DNA from: Planctomycetota bacterium
GTDB lineage: Bacteria > Planctomycetota > Phycisphaerae > WQYP01
Direction: 5' to 3'
NCBI GenBank assembly: GCA_021838985.1
Contig: JAKCCC010000117.1
Coordinates: 1 to 6,448 of the forward strand
Length of the DNA stretch: 6,448 nt
Shown here: one piece after another, positions 1 through 5,818 of the stretch
How positions within the stretch are numbered: position 1 is the stretch's first letter
How the letters are laid out: every line of letters begins with the position of its first letter
Notes under the pieces: model-generated
The model's input: only the letters and a program-made list of their open reading frames with translations
Databases searched by the model: none
Told to the model about the DNA's origin: nothing
Made by a program: the position numbers and the translations under genes

Positions 1-179
1 TTATCGCCGCGATCCTGCCACAGGTGCTGGTCAAGGGCAAGGATTGGGCGCATTATGTCAGCGGGCGGGAGGTGGTCGAGGCGCACGGCGGCCGCGTGGT
101 TCTGGCCGATATGGTCGAAGGCCGTTCCACCACCAACACCATTGAAAGGATCGTCCAGGTTTACGGCAAGAAAGGTTGA
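1..179 (+). CDS. rfaE2: D-glycero-beta-D-manno-heptose 1-phosphate adenylyltransferase, C-terminal end (partial)
   Basis: An open frame enters from the left edge (first full codon at 3) and stops with TGA at 177-179, leaving 58 visible residues. They contain VLVKGKDW, GREVVEAHGGRVV and EGRSTTNTIERI. These are the hallmark C-terminal segments of the cytidylyltransferase-like adenylyltransferase domain of HldE/RfaE2, with the terminal STTN block conserved as in E. coli HldE. The enzyme transfers AMP from ATP to heptose 1-phosphate in the cytoplasm, the step before epimerisation in ADP-L-glycero-D-manno-heptose synthesis for the lipopolysaccharide core. The next gene, hldD, begins 6 bp after the stop and encodes the following step, so the two are probably one operon. 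It cannot be told from this fragment whether the protein is a stand-alone RfaE2 or the C-terminal half of a bifunctional HldE with an N-terminal ribokinase-like domain. Confidence 0.9.
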   Translation, partial: IAAILPQVLVKGKDWAHYVSGREVVEAHGGRVVLADMVEGRSTTNTIERIVQVYGKKG

Positions 180-185
180 GCGCTT

Positions 186-1151
186 ATGGCCAAAGCGATC
201 GTGGTGACGGGTGCGGCGGGTTTTATCGGGCGTAACATTGTCGCGGGGCTGAACGCCCGCGGCTTCGATCATATTCTGTTGGTCGATGGGCTGGGCCAGC
301 AGAACAAATGGCGTAACCTGGTGGGCTTGCGCTACGAAGACCTGCTGGATCCGGAAGCCTACCTGCATCAGGTGCTGGCGGAGAAAGCCCCGCCGGCCGA
401 GGCGATCATTCATATGGGCGCCTGCAGCGCCACCACTGAGCGCGACGCCGACTACCTGGTGCGGAACAACTACCAATACACGCGGCGCCTATGCGAATGG
501 TGCCTGCGCCATGGCGTTCGGTTTGTGTATGCCTCCAGCGCAGCGACCTATGGCGACGGCAGCCAGGGCTACAACGATGACGATGCCGCCACGCCGACAC
601 TTAAACCACTGAATATGTACGGGTATTCCAAGCATATGTTCGACCTCTGGGCGCTGCGCACCGGCTTGCTGCGGCAAATCGTGGGGCTGAAGTTCTTCAA
701 CGTCTATGGGCCGTACGAAGATCACAAGGCCGACATGCGCTCCGTGGTCCACAAGGCCTACGGGCAGATTCTGCAGACCGGCCAGGTGCAGTTGTTCAAG
801 AGTTATCGCCAGGACTATGCCGATGGCGAGCAGAAACGCGACTTCATCTTTGTGCAGGATGCGGTGGCGGTCACACTCTATTTCCTGGAACACCGGGAAA
901 TCGGAGGATTATTTAACTGCGGCACCGGCCTGGCGCGAACTTGGAAAGATCTGGTTACGGCGGTGTTCACCGCGATGGGGCGTCCGCCGAATATCCAGTT
1001 CATCGAGATGCCGGAAGCGCTGCGCGGCAAATACCAATACTTCACCCAGGCCGAAACGGCCAAGCTAAGGCGCAGCGGCTACGCCCGGCCTTTTACCACG
1101 CTGGAAGACGGTGTGCGCGATTACGTCACCAATTATCTGGCCGCCCAGTAA
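186..1151 (+). CDS. hldD: ADP-L-glycero-D-manno-heptose 6-epimerase
   Basis: The product is a 321-residue extended short-chain dehydrogenase/epimerase, close to the 310 residues of E. coli HldD. It would convert ADP-D-glycero-beta-D-manno-heptose to the L-glycero epimer in the cytoplasm, the last step in making the activated heptose of the lipopolysaccharide inner core. The dinucleotide-binding loop TGAAGFIG is at residues 8-15. The strand ending YASSAATYG carries the catalytic serine/threonine near 117-121. The YxxxK pair is Y145 and K149 in MYGYSK. The family-specific stretch KFFNVYGPYEDHKADM (169-184) places K181 opposite the second catalytic lysine of E. coli HldD (K178 in my recollection). 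KRDFIFVQDA (218-227), FNCGTG (243-248) and GKYQYFTQA (281-289) are further HldD signatures. The ATG at 186 sits 6 bp after the upstream stop, with an AAAGG ribosome-binding site at 171-175 inside the end of the previous gene. Identification is secure from the motif set and the neighbour. Confidence 0.95.
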   Translation: MAKAIVVTGAAGFIGRNIVAGLNARGFDHILLVDGLGQQNKWRNLVGLRYEDLLDPEAYLHQVLAEKAPPAEAIIHMGACSATTERDADYLVRNNYQYTRRLCEWCLRHGVRFVYASSAATYGDGSQGYNDDDAATPTLKPLNMYGYSKHMFDLWALRTGLLRQIVGLKFFNVYGPYEDHKADMRSVVHKAYGQILQTGQVQLFKSYRQDYADGEQKRDFIFVQDAVAVTLYFLEHREIGGLFNCGTGLARTWKDLVTAVFTAMGRPPNIQFIEMPEALRGKYQYFTQAETAKLRRSGYARPFTTLEDGVRDYVTNYLAAQ

Positions 1152-1291
1152 AGCGTCGCAGCCCGAACCTTCCGTCCCAGCACCGCGTAACCGCAACCAA
1201 AGTATAGCCCCCGGCCAAGCCTCCATCTTTCCCCACTTGAGAAGTTCGTTCGAGACCGGATGTCCGCGTTACATTCCCACCCAGCGGTGTG

Positions 1292-1311
1292 CGCCGACGG
1301 ACCAGTCGGCG
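1292..1311. repeat. Hairpin repeat, copy 1 of GCCGAC-N6-GTCGGC
   Basis: CGCCGAC at 1292-1298 and GTCGGCG at 1305-1311 form a perfect 7-bp inverted repeat around the hexamer GGACCA. A second hairpin with the same 6-bp core, the same loop length and a covarying outermost pair lies at 2054-2073. The arrangement resembles a REP-type palindromic repeat. No T-run follows on either side, so a classical intrinsic terminator is unlikely. Confidence 0.6.
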
Positions 1312-1381
1312 TAACGTGTCCGCTGCCGCGGGGTAGGGTCGGCGGCGGGGTACTGGCGGTTAAAGTTGGCGTGTGGGGCGT

Positions 1382-1417
1382 GCCAAGATGGCCAAGTGTG
1401 CCAAGGTGGCCAAGGCG
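1382..1417. repeat. Tandem 9-bp repeat, GCCAAG-NNN x4
   Basis: Four consecutive 9-mers read GCCAAGATG, GCCAAGTGT, GCCAAGGTG and GCCAAGGCG, so the first six bases are invariant and only the last three vary. Read from the ATG at 1388 the array would encode MAKCAKVAKACEDPNYL followed by TAA, a 17-codon frame. I see no clear ribosome-binding site and do not call it a gene. The invariant 6 plus variable 3 pattern may be a minisatellite or a short protein-binding array. Confidence 0.7.
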
Positions 1418-1493
1418 TGCGAAGATCCCAACTATTTGTAAATCTAAGCAGAGGCGCCAGTTAGGTTGGAAGTGTGCCAAGGTGGCCAAGGCG
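1394..1493. repeat. Exact 24-nt direct repeat pair
   Basis: The 24 bases at 1394-1417 (AAGTGTGCCAAGGTGGCC followed by AAGGCG) recur without mismatch at 1470-1493. The two copies start 76 bp apart with unrelated sequence between them. The first copy is the right half of the GCCAAG-NNN array and the second is a free-standing two-unit block. Such a pair could support slippage or deletion of the intervening segment. Confidence 0.8.
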
Positions 1494-1524
1494 GCCACGT
1501 TATCACAGCGGCCACGTTTTCACA
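1491..1524. repeat. Tandem 17-nt duplication
   Basis: GCGGCCACGTTATCACA at 1491-1507 is followed directly by GCGGCCACGTTTTCACA at 1508-1524, which differs at one base (A1502 versus T1519). The first unit begins inside the end of the second 24-nt repeat, so the two repeat types are nested. The TTATCACA/TTTTCACA ends only vaguely resemble a DnaA box and lack its central CC. Confidence 0.75.
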
Positions 1525-1685
1525 ACAGCATGTTAGCTGCGTGGAAACATTCAAGGAAAATATCCCCAGCACTGTTTCGCCGTGGTGTTATTGTTTTTTT
1601 ACTTTTCACTTTCGGTTTGGGTTGGCACGTGCGGAGGAGGGGTGGTGCCGGGTGGTCAGGGAATAGCGGCTGGCACGCAACGGAA

Positions 1686-1743
1686 GCCCGGGGGTGGCGC
1701 GGCGCTCTGGCCCGGTCCGCCGCAGCGGATCCACCCCCAGGGC
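1686..1743. repeat. 58-nt imperfect palindrome with nested hairpin
   Basis: GCCCGGGGGTGG at 1686-1697 pairs with CCACCCCCAGGGC at 1731-1743 across 12 bp with a single bulged base. Inside it, GCGGCG at 1699-1704 pairs with CGCCGC at 1718-1723, giving a two-tier stem. The loop sequence GCGCTCTGGCC (1702-1712) recurs at 1767-1777. No U-tract follows. The shape is that of a palindromic intergenic repeat unit, possibly transcribed as a structured RNA, but no known RNA family is recognisable. Confidence 0.55.
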
Positions 1744-1881
1744 GGACTTGGACGGCGGGCGACGCTGCGCTCTGGCCGGGGCGACACGGCAGAGGTGGAG
1801 TAGTTTGGCCGGCCACGGCGATTTTCGGCGGACTTGTGCTAAGCCGCAAGCGGCACCCTGCCCTGGATCCACCGTAGCCGA

Positions 1882-1897
1882 TCCGCCGTGGGGCGGA
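1882..1897. repeat. Short GC-rich hairpin
   Basis: TCCGCC at 1882-1887 and GGCGGA at 1892-1897 form a perfect 6-bp stem with the 4-base loop GTGG. About 30 bp upstream GCCGC-AA-GCGGC (1843-1854) forms another short palindrome. Neither is followed by Ts. In DNA this rich in G and C, stems of this size may arise by chance, so function is uncertain. Confidence 0.35.
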
Positions 1898-2053
1898 CCG
1901 GGGGCGGGGCCGACACCCGTGGGGGCGGCCGAGGCCGTGGCTATGAAGAAGCTATAGGCGGGGTGCGGGTGCGATAATGGGATCTTGGGTTGCGGCGGGG
2001 TGCGATGGCGCGAGGAGGGTTTGGCCAACGAAGATGTCGGCCCTGCACTGATC

Positions 2054-2073
2054 AGCCGACGAGGGCGTCGGCT
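2054..2073. repeat. Hairpin repeat, copy 2 of GCCGAC-N6-GTCGGC
   Basis: AGCCGAC at 2054-2060 and GTCGGCT at 2067-2073 form a perfect 7-bp stem with the hexamer GAGGGC as loop. Compared with the copy at 1292-1311 the six inner pairs are identical, the loop differs, and the outermost pair has changed from C-G to A-T on both sides. That keeps the pairing intact. It lies about 80 bp beyond the point where DapA-family similarity ends on the minus strand. Confidence 0.6.
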
Positions 2074-2152
2074 CTACTGCGGCCGGAAGGAAGACTATGC
2101 CGCGTTTGGGCGTGTACATGGAAAAACTACTTGCGCCTCCGTCTCGTTCCTC

Positions 2153-2263
2153 GGTCAGCCGGTCTAGCTCGCGCATGAGGGTGGGATAGTCAATATGCTC
2201 CTGGTCGTCGAAAGGCGCCTGAGAAACCGCCAGAACACCGCCGAGTTGGCGGCCAGTGGTCAT
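2153..2263 (-). pseudogene. DapA-family lyase/aldolase gene, truncated after ~37 codons
   Basis: Reading leftwards from the ATG at 2263, the first ~37 residues contain GVLAVSQAPFDDQEHIDY followed by PTLMRELDRLT. This is the typical first strand and helix of dihydrodipicolinate synthase/N-acetylneuraminate lyase/2-keto-3-deoxy-sugar-acid aldolase (beta/alpha)8 barrels, which are normally about 300 residues. After codon 37 (near 2153) the frame stays open to 1952. It then yields Ser/Pro-rich sequence with no GTTGE motif, no YNxP motif and no Schiff-base lysine, and other frames on either strand to 1152 do not restore the barrel. The start lies 12 bp after the stop of the dehydratase gene, with a weak GGTGA ribosome-binding site overlapping that stop, so this was the second gene of a minus-strand operon. 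In related pathways a DapA-type aldolase cleaves the 2-keto-3-deoxy acid made by such a dehydratase. The fragment cannot be catalytic. A short conserved stretch is the only evidence, so family assignment is good but substrate is unknown. Confidence 0.7.
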
Positions 2264-2275
2264 AGGTATCGCGGT

Positions 2276-3454
2276 TCACCAATCGCTTACGCTGCCATCG
2301 GGATTAAAACTCCGTTGAATGATTTCCTGCTGAAAGGGGTGCTTTGCAAGCTCTTTTTCATTGATTTCGATGCCGAGGCCCGGATGTGTACCCGGCCGCA
2401 CAAGTCGGCCCGCAGCTTCCACCGTAAAGCTTTCACTAACCACGTCATGGCGCCAGGGAACATCCTGATGGACGCTTTCACAGATCAGATAACCAGGTGT
2501 CGCCAGTCCAAACTGGAGGCTCGCCGCGGTACTCACGGGACCTTGGGGATTATGCGGTGCTAATGTGACGCGGTAGGCCTCGGCCATCGCGGCAATGCGC
2601 CGAGCTTCTGTCAAGCCGCCGCAGTGAGTAATGTCCGGCTGCAACACCTGGCAGGCGTGCTTCTCGAGCAACTCGCGAAACGGATGTTGGCTGATCAGGC
2701 GTTCGCCGGTCGCGATCGGAGTGGTCGTGGCGTGCTGGACTTGCGCCACGCCGTCGATATTTTCGGGCCAGCAGGGTTCTTCGAGAAAATAGAGGCCAAA
2801 GGGTTCGAGCGCGTGGGCAAACTGCACGCCCATGGCGGGCGACGGGCGGGCATGGCAGTCGACCATGATGTCGATGTCGTCCCCCACGGCGTCGCGCATG
2901 GCGGCGACACACGCCACGGCCTGGCGGATGGGACGACGTCCTTCCAAGGGCATGGTGGAGGGAACGGCCATGCTCTTGAAGGCGGTAAAGCCGTCAGCTA
3001 CCGCCTGTCGGGCGAGATCCGCGAAGCGTTTGGCGTCCGTGGTGGGGGTGCCGTAAAAGTCTTCCAATTTTCCGCCGCCGAGGTGGCAGTAAAGGCGGAT
3101 GGAGTCACGCACCGGACCACCCCAGAGTTGATGACAGGGGACGCCGAGATGTTTGCCAAGGATGTCCCACAAGGCCAGGTCGATGCCGCTGATAGCGGTC
3201 CCGCGCACAATGCCATGGCCATGCCAAAAGTGCTGCCGGTACATCATCTGCCAGAGATGTTCGATGCGCCGAGGATCTTCGCCGAGGAGCAGTTGGCTGA
3301 GATCCTCCACGGCCCCGACCACAGCGCGTGTGTGCCACTCCAGCGTGGCTTCACCCCAACCCCAAAGACCGTCCTGGTCGGTGCGGACCTTGATGAAAAT
3401 CCAGTTGCGCATTCGGGCGTGGCAGACATGCGTTTCGATGGCGGTAATCTTCAC
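2276..3454 (-). CDS. D-galactonate dehydratase-like protein (mandelate racemase/enolase superfamily)
   Basis: The 392-residue protein has the enolase-superfamily capping domain (about 1-125) and a (beta/alpha)8 barrel, similar in length to E. coli DgoD (382). By alignment from memory, with a constant offset of 16 from DgoD, the active-site residues are all present. The metal ligands are D199 (VDCH), E225 (FLEEP) and E251 (ATGERL). The acid/base histidines are H201 (DxH) and H301 (APHNPQGP), and E326 follows in LICES. The DxH plus APHxPxGP arrangement is that of the galactonate/mannonate dehydratase branch, which removes water from an aldonate to give a 2-keto-3-deoxy acid. Translation starts at GTG (3452-3454), chosen because a strong GAGGAG ribosome-binding site (3465-3470) lies 10 bases upstream and MKITAIET is the usual family start. 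It precedes the truncated DapA-like gene by 12 bp. The exact aldonate cannot be decided from sequence, so dgoD is not assigned. Confidence 0.88.
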   Translation of the reverse strand: MKITAIETHVCHARMRNWIFIKVRTDQDGLWGWGEATLEWHTRAVVGAVEDLSQLLLGEDPRRIEHLWQMMYRQHFWHGHGIVRGTAISGIDLALWDILGKHLGVPCHQLWGGPVRDSIRLYCHLGGGKLEDFYGTPTTDAKRFADLARQAVADGFTAFKSMAVPSTMPLEGRRPIRQAVACVAAMRDAVGDDIDIMVDCHARPSPAMGVQFAHALEPFGLYFLEEPCWPENIDGVAQVQHATTTPIATGERLISQHPFRELLEKHACQVLQPDITHCGGLTEARRIAAMAEAYRVTLAPHNPQGPVSTAASLQFGLATPGYLICESVHQDVPWRHDVVSESFTVEAAGRLVRPGTHPGLGIEINEKELAKHPFQQEIIQRSFNPDGSVSDW

Positions 3455-3490
3455 GATCCGCGAACTCCTCAGATGAATATCAACCCTGAG

Positions 3491-3518
3491 TTGACATTCT
3501 ATAGGATTTTACTAAAAT
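3491..3518 (+). promoter_or_regulatory. Sigma70-type promoter for the SDR/ceramidase-like operon
   Basis: A perfect -35 hexamer TTGACA (3491-3496) is followed after 16 bp by TAAAAT (3513-3518), one mismatch from the consensus -10. Transcription would start near 3525, about 24 bases before the ATG at 3549. The patch is clearly AT-richer than the coding DNA on both sides. Confidence 0.7.
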
Positions 3519-3523
3519 AGCAA
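3496..3523 (-). promoter_or_regulatory. Candidate leftward promoter for the dehydratase gene
   Basis: Read on the minus strand, TTGCTA (3518-3523) and TAGAAT (3496-3501) are separated by 16 bp. They match 4 of 6 and 5 of 6 consensus positions. The start would fall near 3489, leaving about 35 bases before the GTG at 3454 and including its GAGGAG site. It overlaps the rightward promoter almost completely, so the two could compete or be controlled together. It is weaker than the rightward one. Confidence 0.45.
3506..3518. promoter_or_regulatory. Perfect 13-bp palindrome, possible shared operator
   Basis: ATTTTA-C-TAAAAT is a perfect 6-1-6 inverted repeat. It covers the -10 box of the rightward promoter and sits within the spacer of the leftward one. 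A dimeric repressor bound here would block both. No regulator gene is in the window, and AT-rich promoter DNA can make such a palindrome by chance. Confidence 0.4.
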
Positions 3524-3548
3524 TTGTGTCTCGGGAGTCGCTTACACG

Positions 3549-4331
3549 ATGGCGCGCCTTCTCCACGGTCAGCATCTTATTATCAGCGGCGGCCTTGGTG
3601 ATATCGGCCGAGCCGTCACTTTGCTGCTCGCGGCGCAAGGCGCGGCGGTGACGTTGAGCGACTTGCGATCCCAAGCGGAGGCGGAGCCCCACGTGGCCGC
3701 ACTGCGTGCCCAGCATGTCGCGGCACGTTATGACCAAGTGGACGTTTCCGATGCGGAAGCGGTACAGCGTTGGGTCAACGCTGTTGCGGACGGCCCCCTC
3801 GGAGCACCATCACTGGTGGTACCCAATGCGGCGGTGGTAACCGTCCAGCCTGTCCTGGAGCTGAGCCTGGATCGTTGGTCCCGCGAGTTGTCCATCAATC
3901 TGACCGGCGCCTTTGCGCTGGCCCAGGCGGCGGCGCACCGGCTCGTCCAAATGCGCCGTTCGGGACGGATTGTTTTTATCGGCAGCTGGGCCGGTCACCG
4001 GCCGCACCAGTCGCTGGCCGCTTACTGCGTGGCCAAAGCGGGGCTGCGCATGCTGATGCGTCAGTTGGCGCTGGAACTCGCCGACCACGATATCCTCGTC
4101 AATGAGGTTGCGCCCGGATATGTTGATGCTGGTCTCAGTGGGCAACTGTTTGCCCGGAACCACGGTGCGCGTGACCGGTCAATCGCCCAGGTGCCCGTTC
4201 ATCGACTAAGCGAGGCAGCGGATGTCGCACGCGAGGTCTTACATTTTTGTGACCCCGCTACGCGATATCACACCGGAGCGGTCAGCCTTATGGATGGCGG
4301 CCTGTCCCTACTATCGGGAGCGAAGCCATGA
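3549..4331 (+). CDS. SDR-family oxidoreductase (classical, probably NAD-dependent)
   Basis: The 260-residue protein is a complete classical short-chain dehydrogenase/reductase with a Rossmann fold. The nucleotide loop is SGGLGDIG at 13-20, with aspartate in place of the middle glycine of TGxxxGxG, a common variant. D38 at the end of the second strand (LSDLR) suggests NAD(H) rather than NADP(H). NAAV begins at N93. The catalytic tetrad is N117, S146 (FIGSWAG), Y159 and K163 (YCVAK). The APGYVDAG segment at 188-195 and the C-terminal TGAVSLMDGG (242-251) are standard family features. ATG at 3549 is preceded by GGGAG at 3533-3537. The stop overlaps the next start as ATGA (4328-4331), implying coupled translation. 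It diverges from the dehydratase gene, so oxidation of a sugar or of a hydroxyl on a sugar acid is a reasonable inference. SDR sequence alone does not reveal the substrate. Confidence 0.88.
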   Translation: MARLLHGQHLIISGGLGDIGRAVTLLLAAQGAAVTLSDLRSQAEAEPHVAALRAQHVAARYDQVDVSDAEAVQRWVNAVADGPLGAPSLVVPNAAVVTVQPVLELSLDRWSRELSINLTGAFALAQAAAHRLVQMRRSGRIVFIGSWAGHRPHQSLAAYCVAKAGLRMLMRQLALELADHDILVNEVAPGYVDAGLSGQLFARNHGARDRSIAQVPVHRLSEAADVAREVLHFCDPATRYHTGAVSLMDGGLSLLSGAKP

Positions 4332-5818
4332 ACGATCGGCACCCGCGTGACTTTATCGGCCGCATTGGTGTCGCCCGCTGTGACATCACGCCTCCCACCG
4401 GTATTTACACTGGCAACTGGGCCGCGGCCAAAGGCCATATCGCTCAAGGTATCCACCGCCCGCTAACCGCCACTGTGCTGACCCTTCAGGAAAACGAACC
4501 CAGCAATCCGCTAGTCCTTATCGCGGTAGACCTCGGCTGGTGGAAAAACCCATGGGATGAACGCCTGATCCGCCAGGCCCTTCTCTCGGCGCTGGCTCTG
4601 GACGAGGCGCGCCTCATGATTGGCCTGTCTCATACGCATGCGGGACCGGCGATCTGTATCGAGGACGCCCAGCAGCCCGGCGGCCAGTTTATTAAGCCTT
4701 ATCTCCAGCACGTCGCGGCACAACTGCTGGCGGCGACACGTCGCGCCGTTGACACAGCCCAAAGCGCCTGCCTGCATTGGCGTTATGGCCAGTGTAATTT
4801 GGCAGCGGTTCGCGACCTGCCCGCCCTTGGAGCCCCGCAACGTATGTTGGTTGGTTACAATCCTCAGGTCGCACCAGATACCACGTTACTGGTGGGACGC
4901 GTCACGCGCCAAGCAGACGGCGTCGTTCTGGCGACTATTGTGAACTATGCTTGCCACCCCACGACACTGGCCTGGGACAACGCGCTGGTGTCACCGGACT
5001 ATGTGGGAGCCATGCGTGAACTGGTTGAAGCCGCTACCAACCGGGCGCCGTGCCTATTTCTTCAAGGAGCCTCGGGCGATCTGGCGCCCGCAGAACAGTA
5101 TACCGGCGACGTGGCTGTCGCCGACCGCCACGGCCGGCAGCTTGGCCACGCTGTCCTCTCGCAGTTGGAGGCCATGGGACCACCCGAGATGGAATTGGCG
5201 TACACGGGGGCGCTGGAATCCGGCGCTTCACTGGCTCTCTGGCGAAGGAAACCCGCACCCGGCCGGAGCCTGTTGGCGGCCGAGTGTGGCGCCGTCGAAC
5301 TACCGTTAAAAAAACTGCCAGCGGTTGCGGAATTAGCCGCGACACTTGCCCACTGCGCTGATCCAGTCCAAGCGGAGCGGCTGCGGCGTAAATTGCGGAT
5401 TGTACGGGCGGTGGGTGGCGGATCGACCTCCCACCTGCCCTTTTGGATCTGGCGCGTCGGCGACGCCTTGATTATCGGCCAGCCGAGCGAAGCCTACAGT
5501 CTTTTCCAGCGCTGTCTGCGGGCGCGGTTCGGAGAACGCCCCCTCGTGGTGGCCAACCTCGTGAATGGCACCAACGGCTATCTGGTCCCCGCGGATCGCT
5601 GCCACGACGGCCTCTATGCGTTCTGGTCATCGGTGTTTGACACGGGGGCTTTTGAGCGGCTGTTGGACCGTTGCCTGGTGGAAGCTGCAGCGTTGCTTGA
5701 CCGCAGCGGGCCGGTCACGCGCGCAGCCGCGCCCCCTGTCCTCCTGCCCTGCCGCGGCAATAATCAGGAGCCAGCACCGCCCGCTCAGTTCGCACCGACT
5801 CAGCGGACAGCCAACTGA
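4328..5818 (+). CDS. Neutral/alkaline ceramidase-fold protein lacking the catalytic serine
   Basis: The 496-residue protein resembles the N-terminal catalytic domain of neutral/alkaline ceramidases (Ceramidase_alk family). It opens with IGVARCDITPPTGI (13-26), then has SHTHAGP (101-107) with the likely zinc histidine H102, and NYACHPTTLAWD (206-217) with the second, H210. VSPDYVGAMR (221-230) and LQGASGDLAPAEQ (245-257) follow. GQPSEAYSLF (384-393) supplies E388, and NGTNGYLVPA (413-422) supplies Y418, matching the Glu and Tyr zinc ligands of the Pseudomonas enzyme. The hexapeptide GDVSPN that carries the ceramidase nucleophile reads GDLAPA at 250-255, so serine is replaced by A253. There is no signal peptide and no C-terminal beta domain, unlike secreted ceramidases. 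A cytoplasmic metal-dependent enzyme with another substrate is more likely. The gene overlaps the SDR gene by 4 bp. Its last 34 codons overlap the convergent gene and form a Pro/Ala-rich tail. Confidence 0.8.
   Translation: MNDRHPRDFIGRIGVARCDITPPTGIYTGNWAAAKGHIAQGIHRPLTATVLTLQENEPSNPLVLIAVDLGWWKNPWDERLIRQALLSALALDEARLMIGLSHTHAGPAICIEDAQQPGGQFIKPYLQHVAAQLLAATRRAVDTAQSACLHWRYGQCNLAAVRDLPALGAPQRMLVGYNPQVAPDTTLLVGRVTRQADGVVLATIVNYACHPTTLAWDNALVSPDYVGAMRELVEAATNRAPCLFLQGASGDLAPAEQYTGDVAVADRHGRQLGHAVLSQLEAMGPPEMELAYTGALESGASLALWRRKPAPGRSLLAAECGAVELPLKKLPAVAELAATLAHCADPVQAERLRRKLRIVRAVGGGSTSHLPFWIWRVGDALIIGQPSEAYSLFQRCLRARFGERPLVVANLVNGTNGYLVPADRCHDGLYAFWSSVFDTGAFERLLDRCLVEAAALLDRSGPVTRAAAPPVLLPCRGNNQEPAPPAQFAPTQRTAN

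Larger units (their letters stand above)
1152..2150. other. Repeat-rich region of about 1 kb without a convincing gene
   Basis: Between the hldD stop and the broken DapA-family fragment I see no reading frame with a recognisable domain. Open frames exist on both strands, the longest 205 codons on plus from 1260. Their products are rich in Arg, Pro, Gly and Trp, match no family I know, and overlap each other, as expected of GC-rich non-coding DNA. The stretch instead holds direct repeats (1382-1417, 1470-1493, 1491-1524) and inverted repeats (1292-1311, 1686-1743, 1843-1854, 1882-1897, 2054-2073). There is an AT-richer patch with seven Ts around 1585-1620. No tRNA or rRNA is evident. There is no transposase gene. 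The region looks like accumulated short non-autonomous or slippage-derived repeats that separate the heptose genes from the sugar-catabolic locus. Confidence 0.65.

Noticed and set aside
489..893. 134-codon open frame on the minus strand inside hldD
   Set aside because: It is fully antisense to a well-supported gene and shows no domain of its own.
1498..1524. DnaA-box-like TTATCACA and TTTTCACA
   Set aside because: Both lack the central CC of TTATCCACA. No dnaA or dnaN gene or box cluster is nearby, so an origin is not supported.
1382..1524. CRISPR array
   Set aside because: The 9-bp units have no spacers, the 24-nt repeat occurs only twice, and no cas gene is present.
1567..1600. Possible intrinsic terminator: CAGCAC/GTGGTG stem followed by seven Ts
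   Set aside because: The stem has only five of six pairs, a 9-base loop and a spacer before the T-run. It lies over 400 bp beyond hldD, so it is too weak to call.
1806..1815. Palindrome TGGCCGGCCA
   Set aside because: A 10-bp GC-rich palindrome is expected by chance in this composition and has no context that suggests a binding site.
1260..1877. 205-codon open frame on the plus strand in the gene-free region
   Set aside because: The product is low-complexity and rich in Arg, Trp, Gly and Pro. It runs through all the repeats, competes with equally long frames on the other strand, and has no recognisable domain.
2624..3520. 298-codon open frame on the plus strand
   Set aside because: It is antisense to the dehydratase gene, whose full set of catalytic residues is on the minus strand. 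The plus-strand product resembles no family and is a shadow of GC-rich coding DNA.
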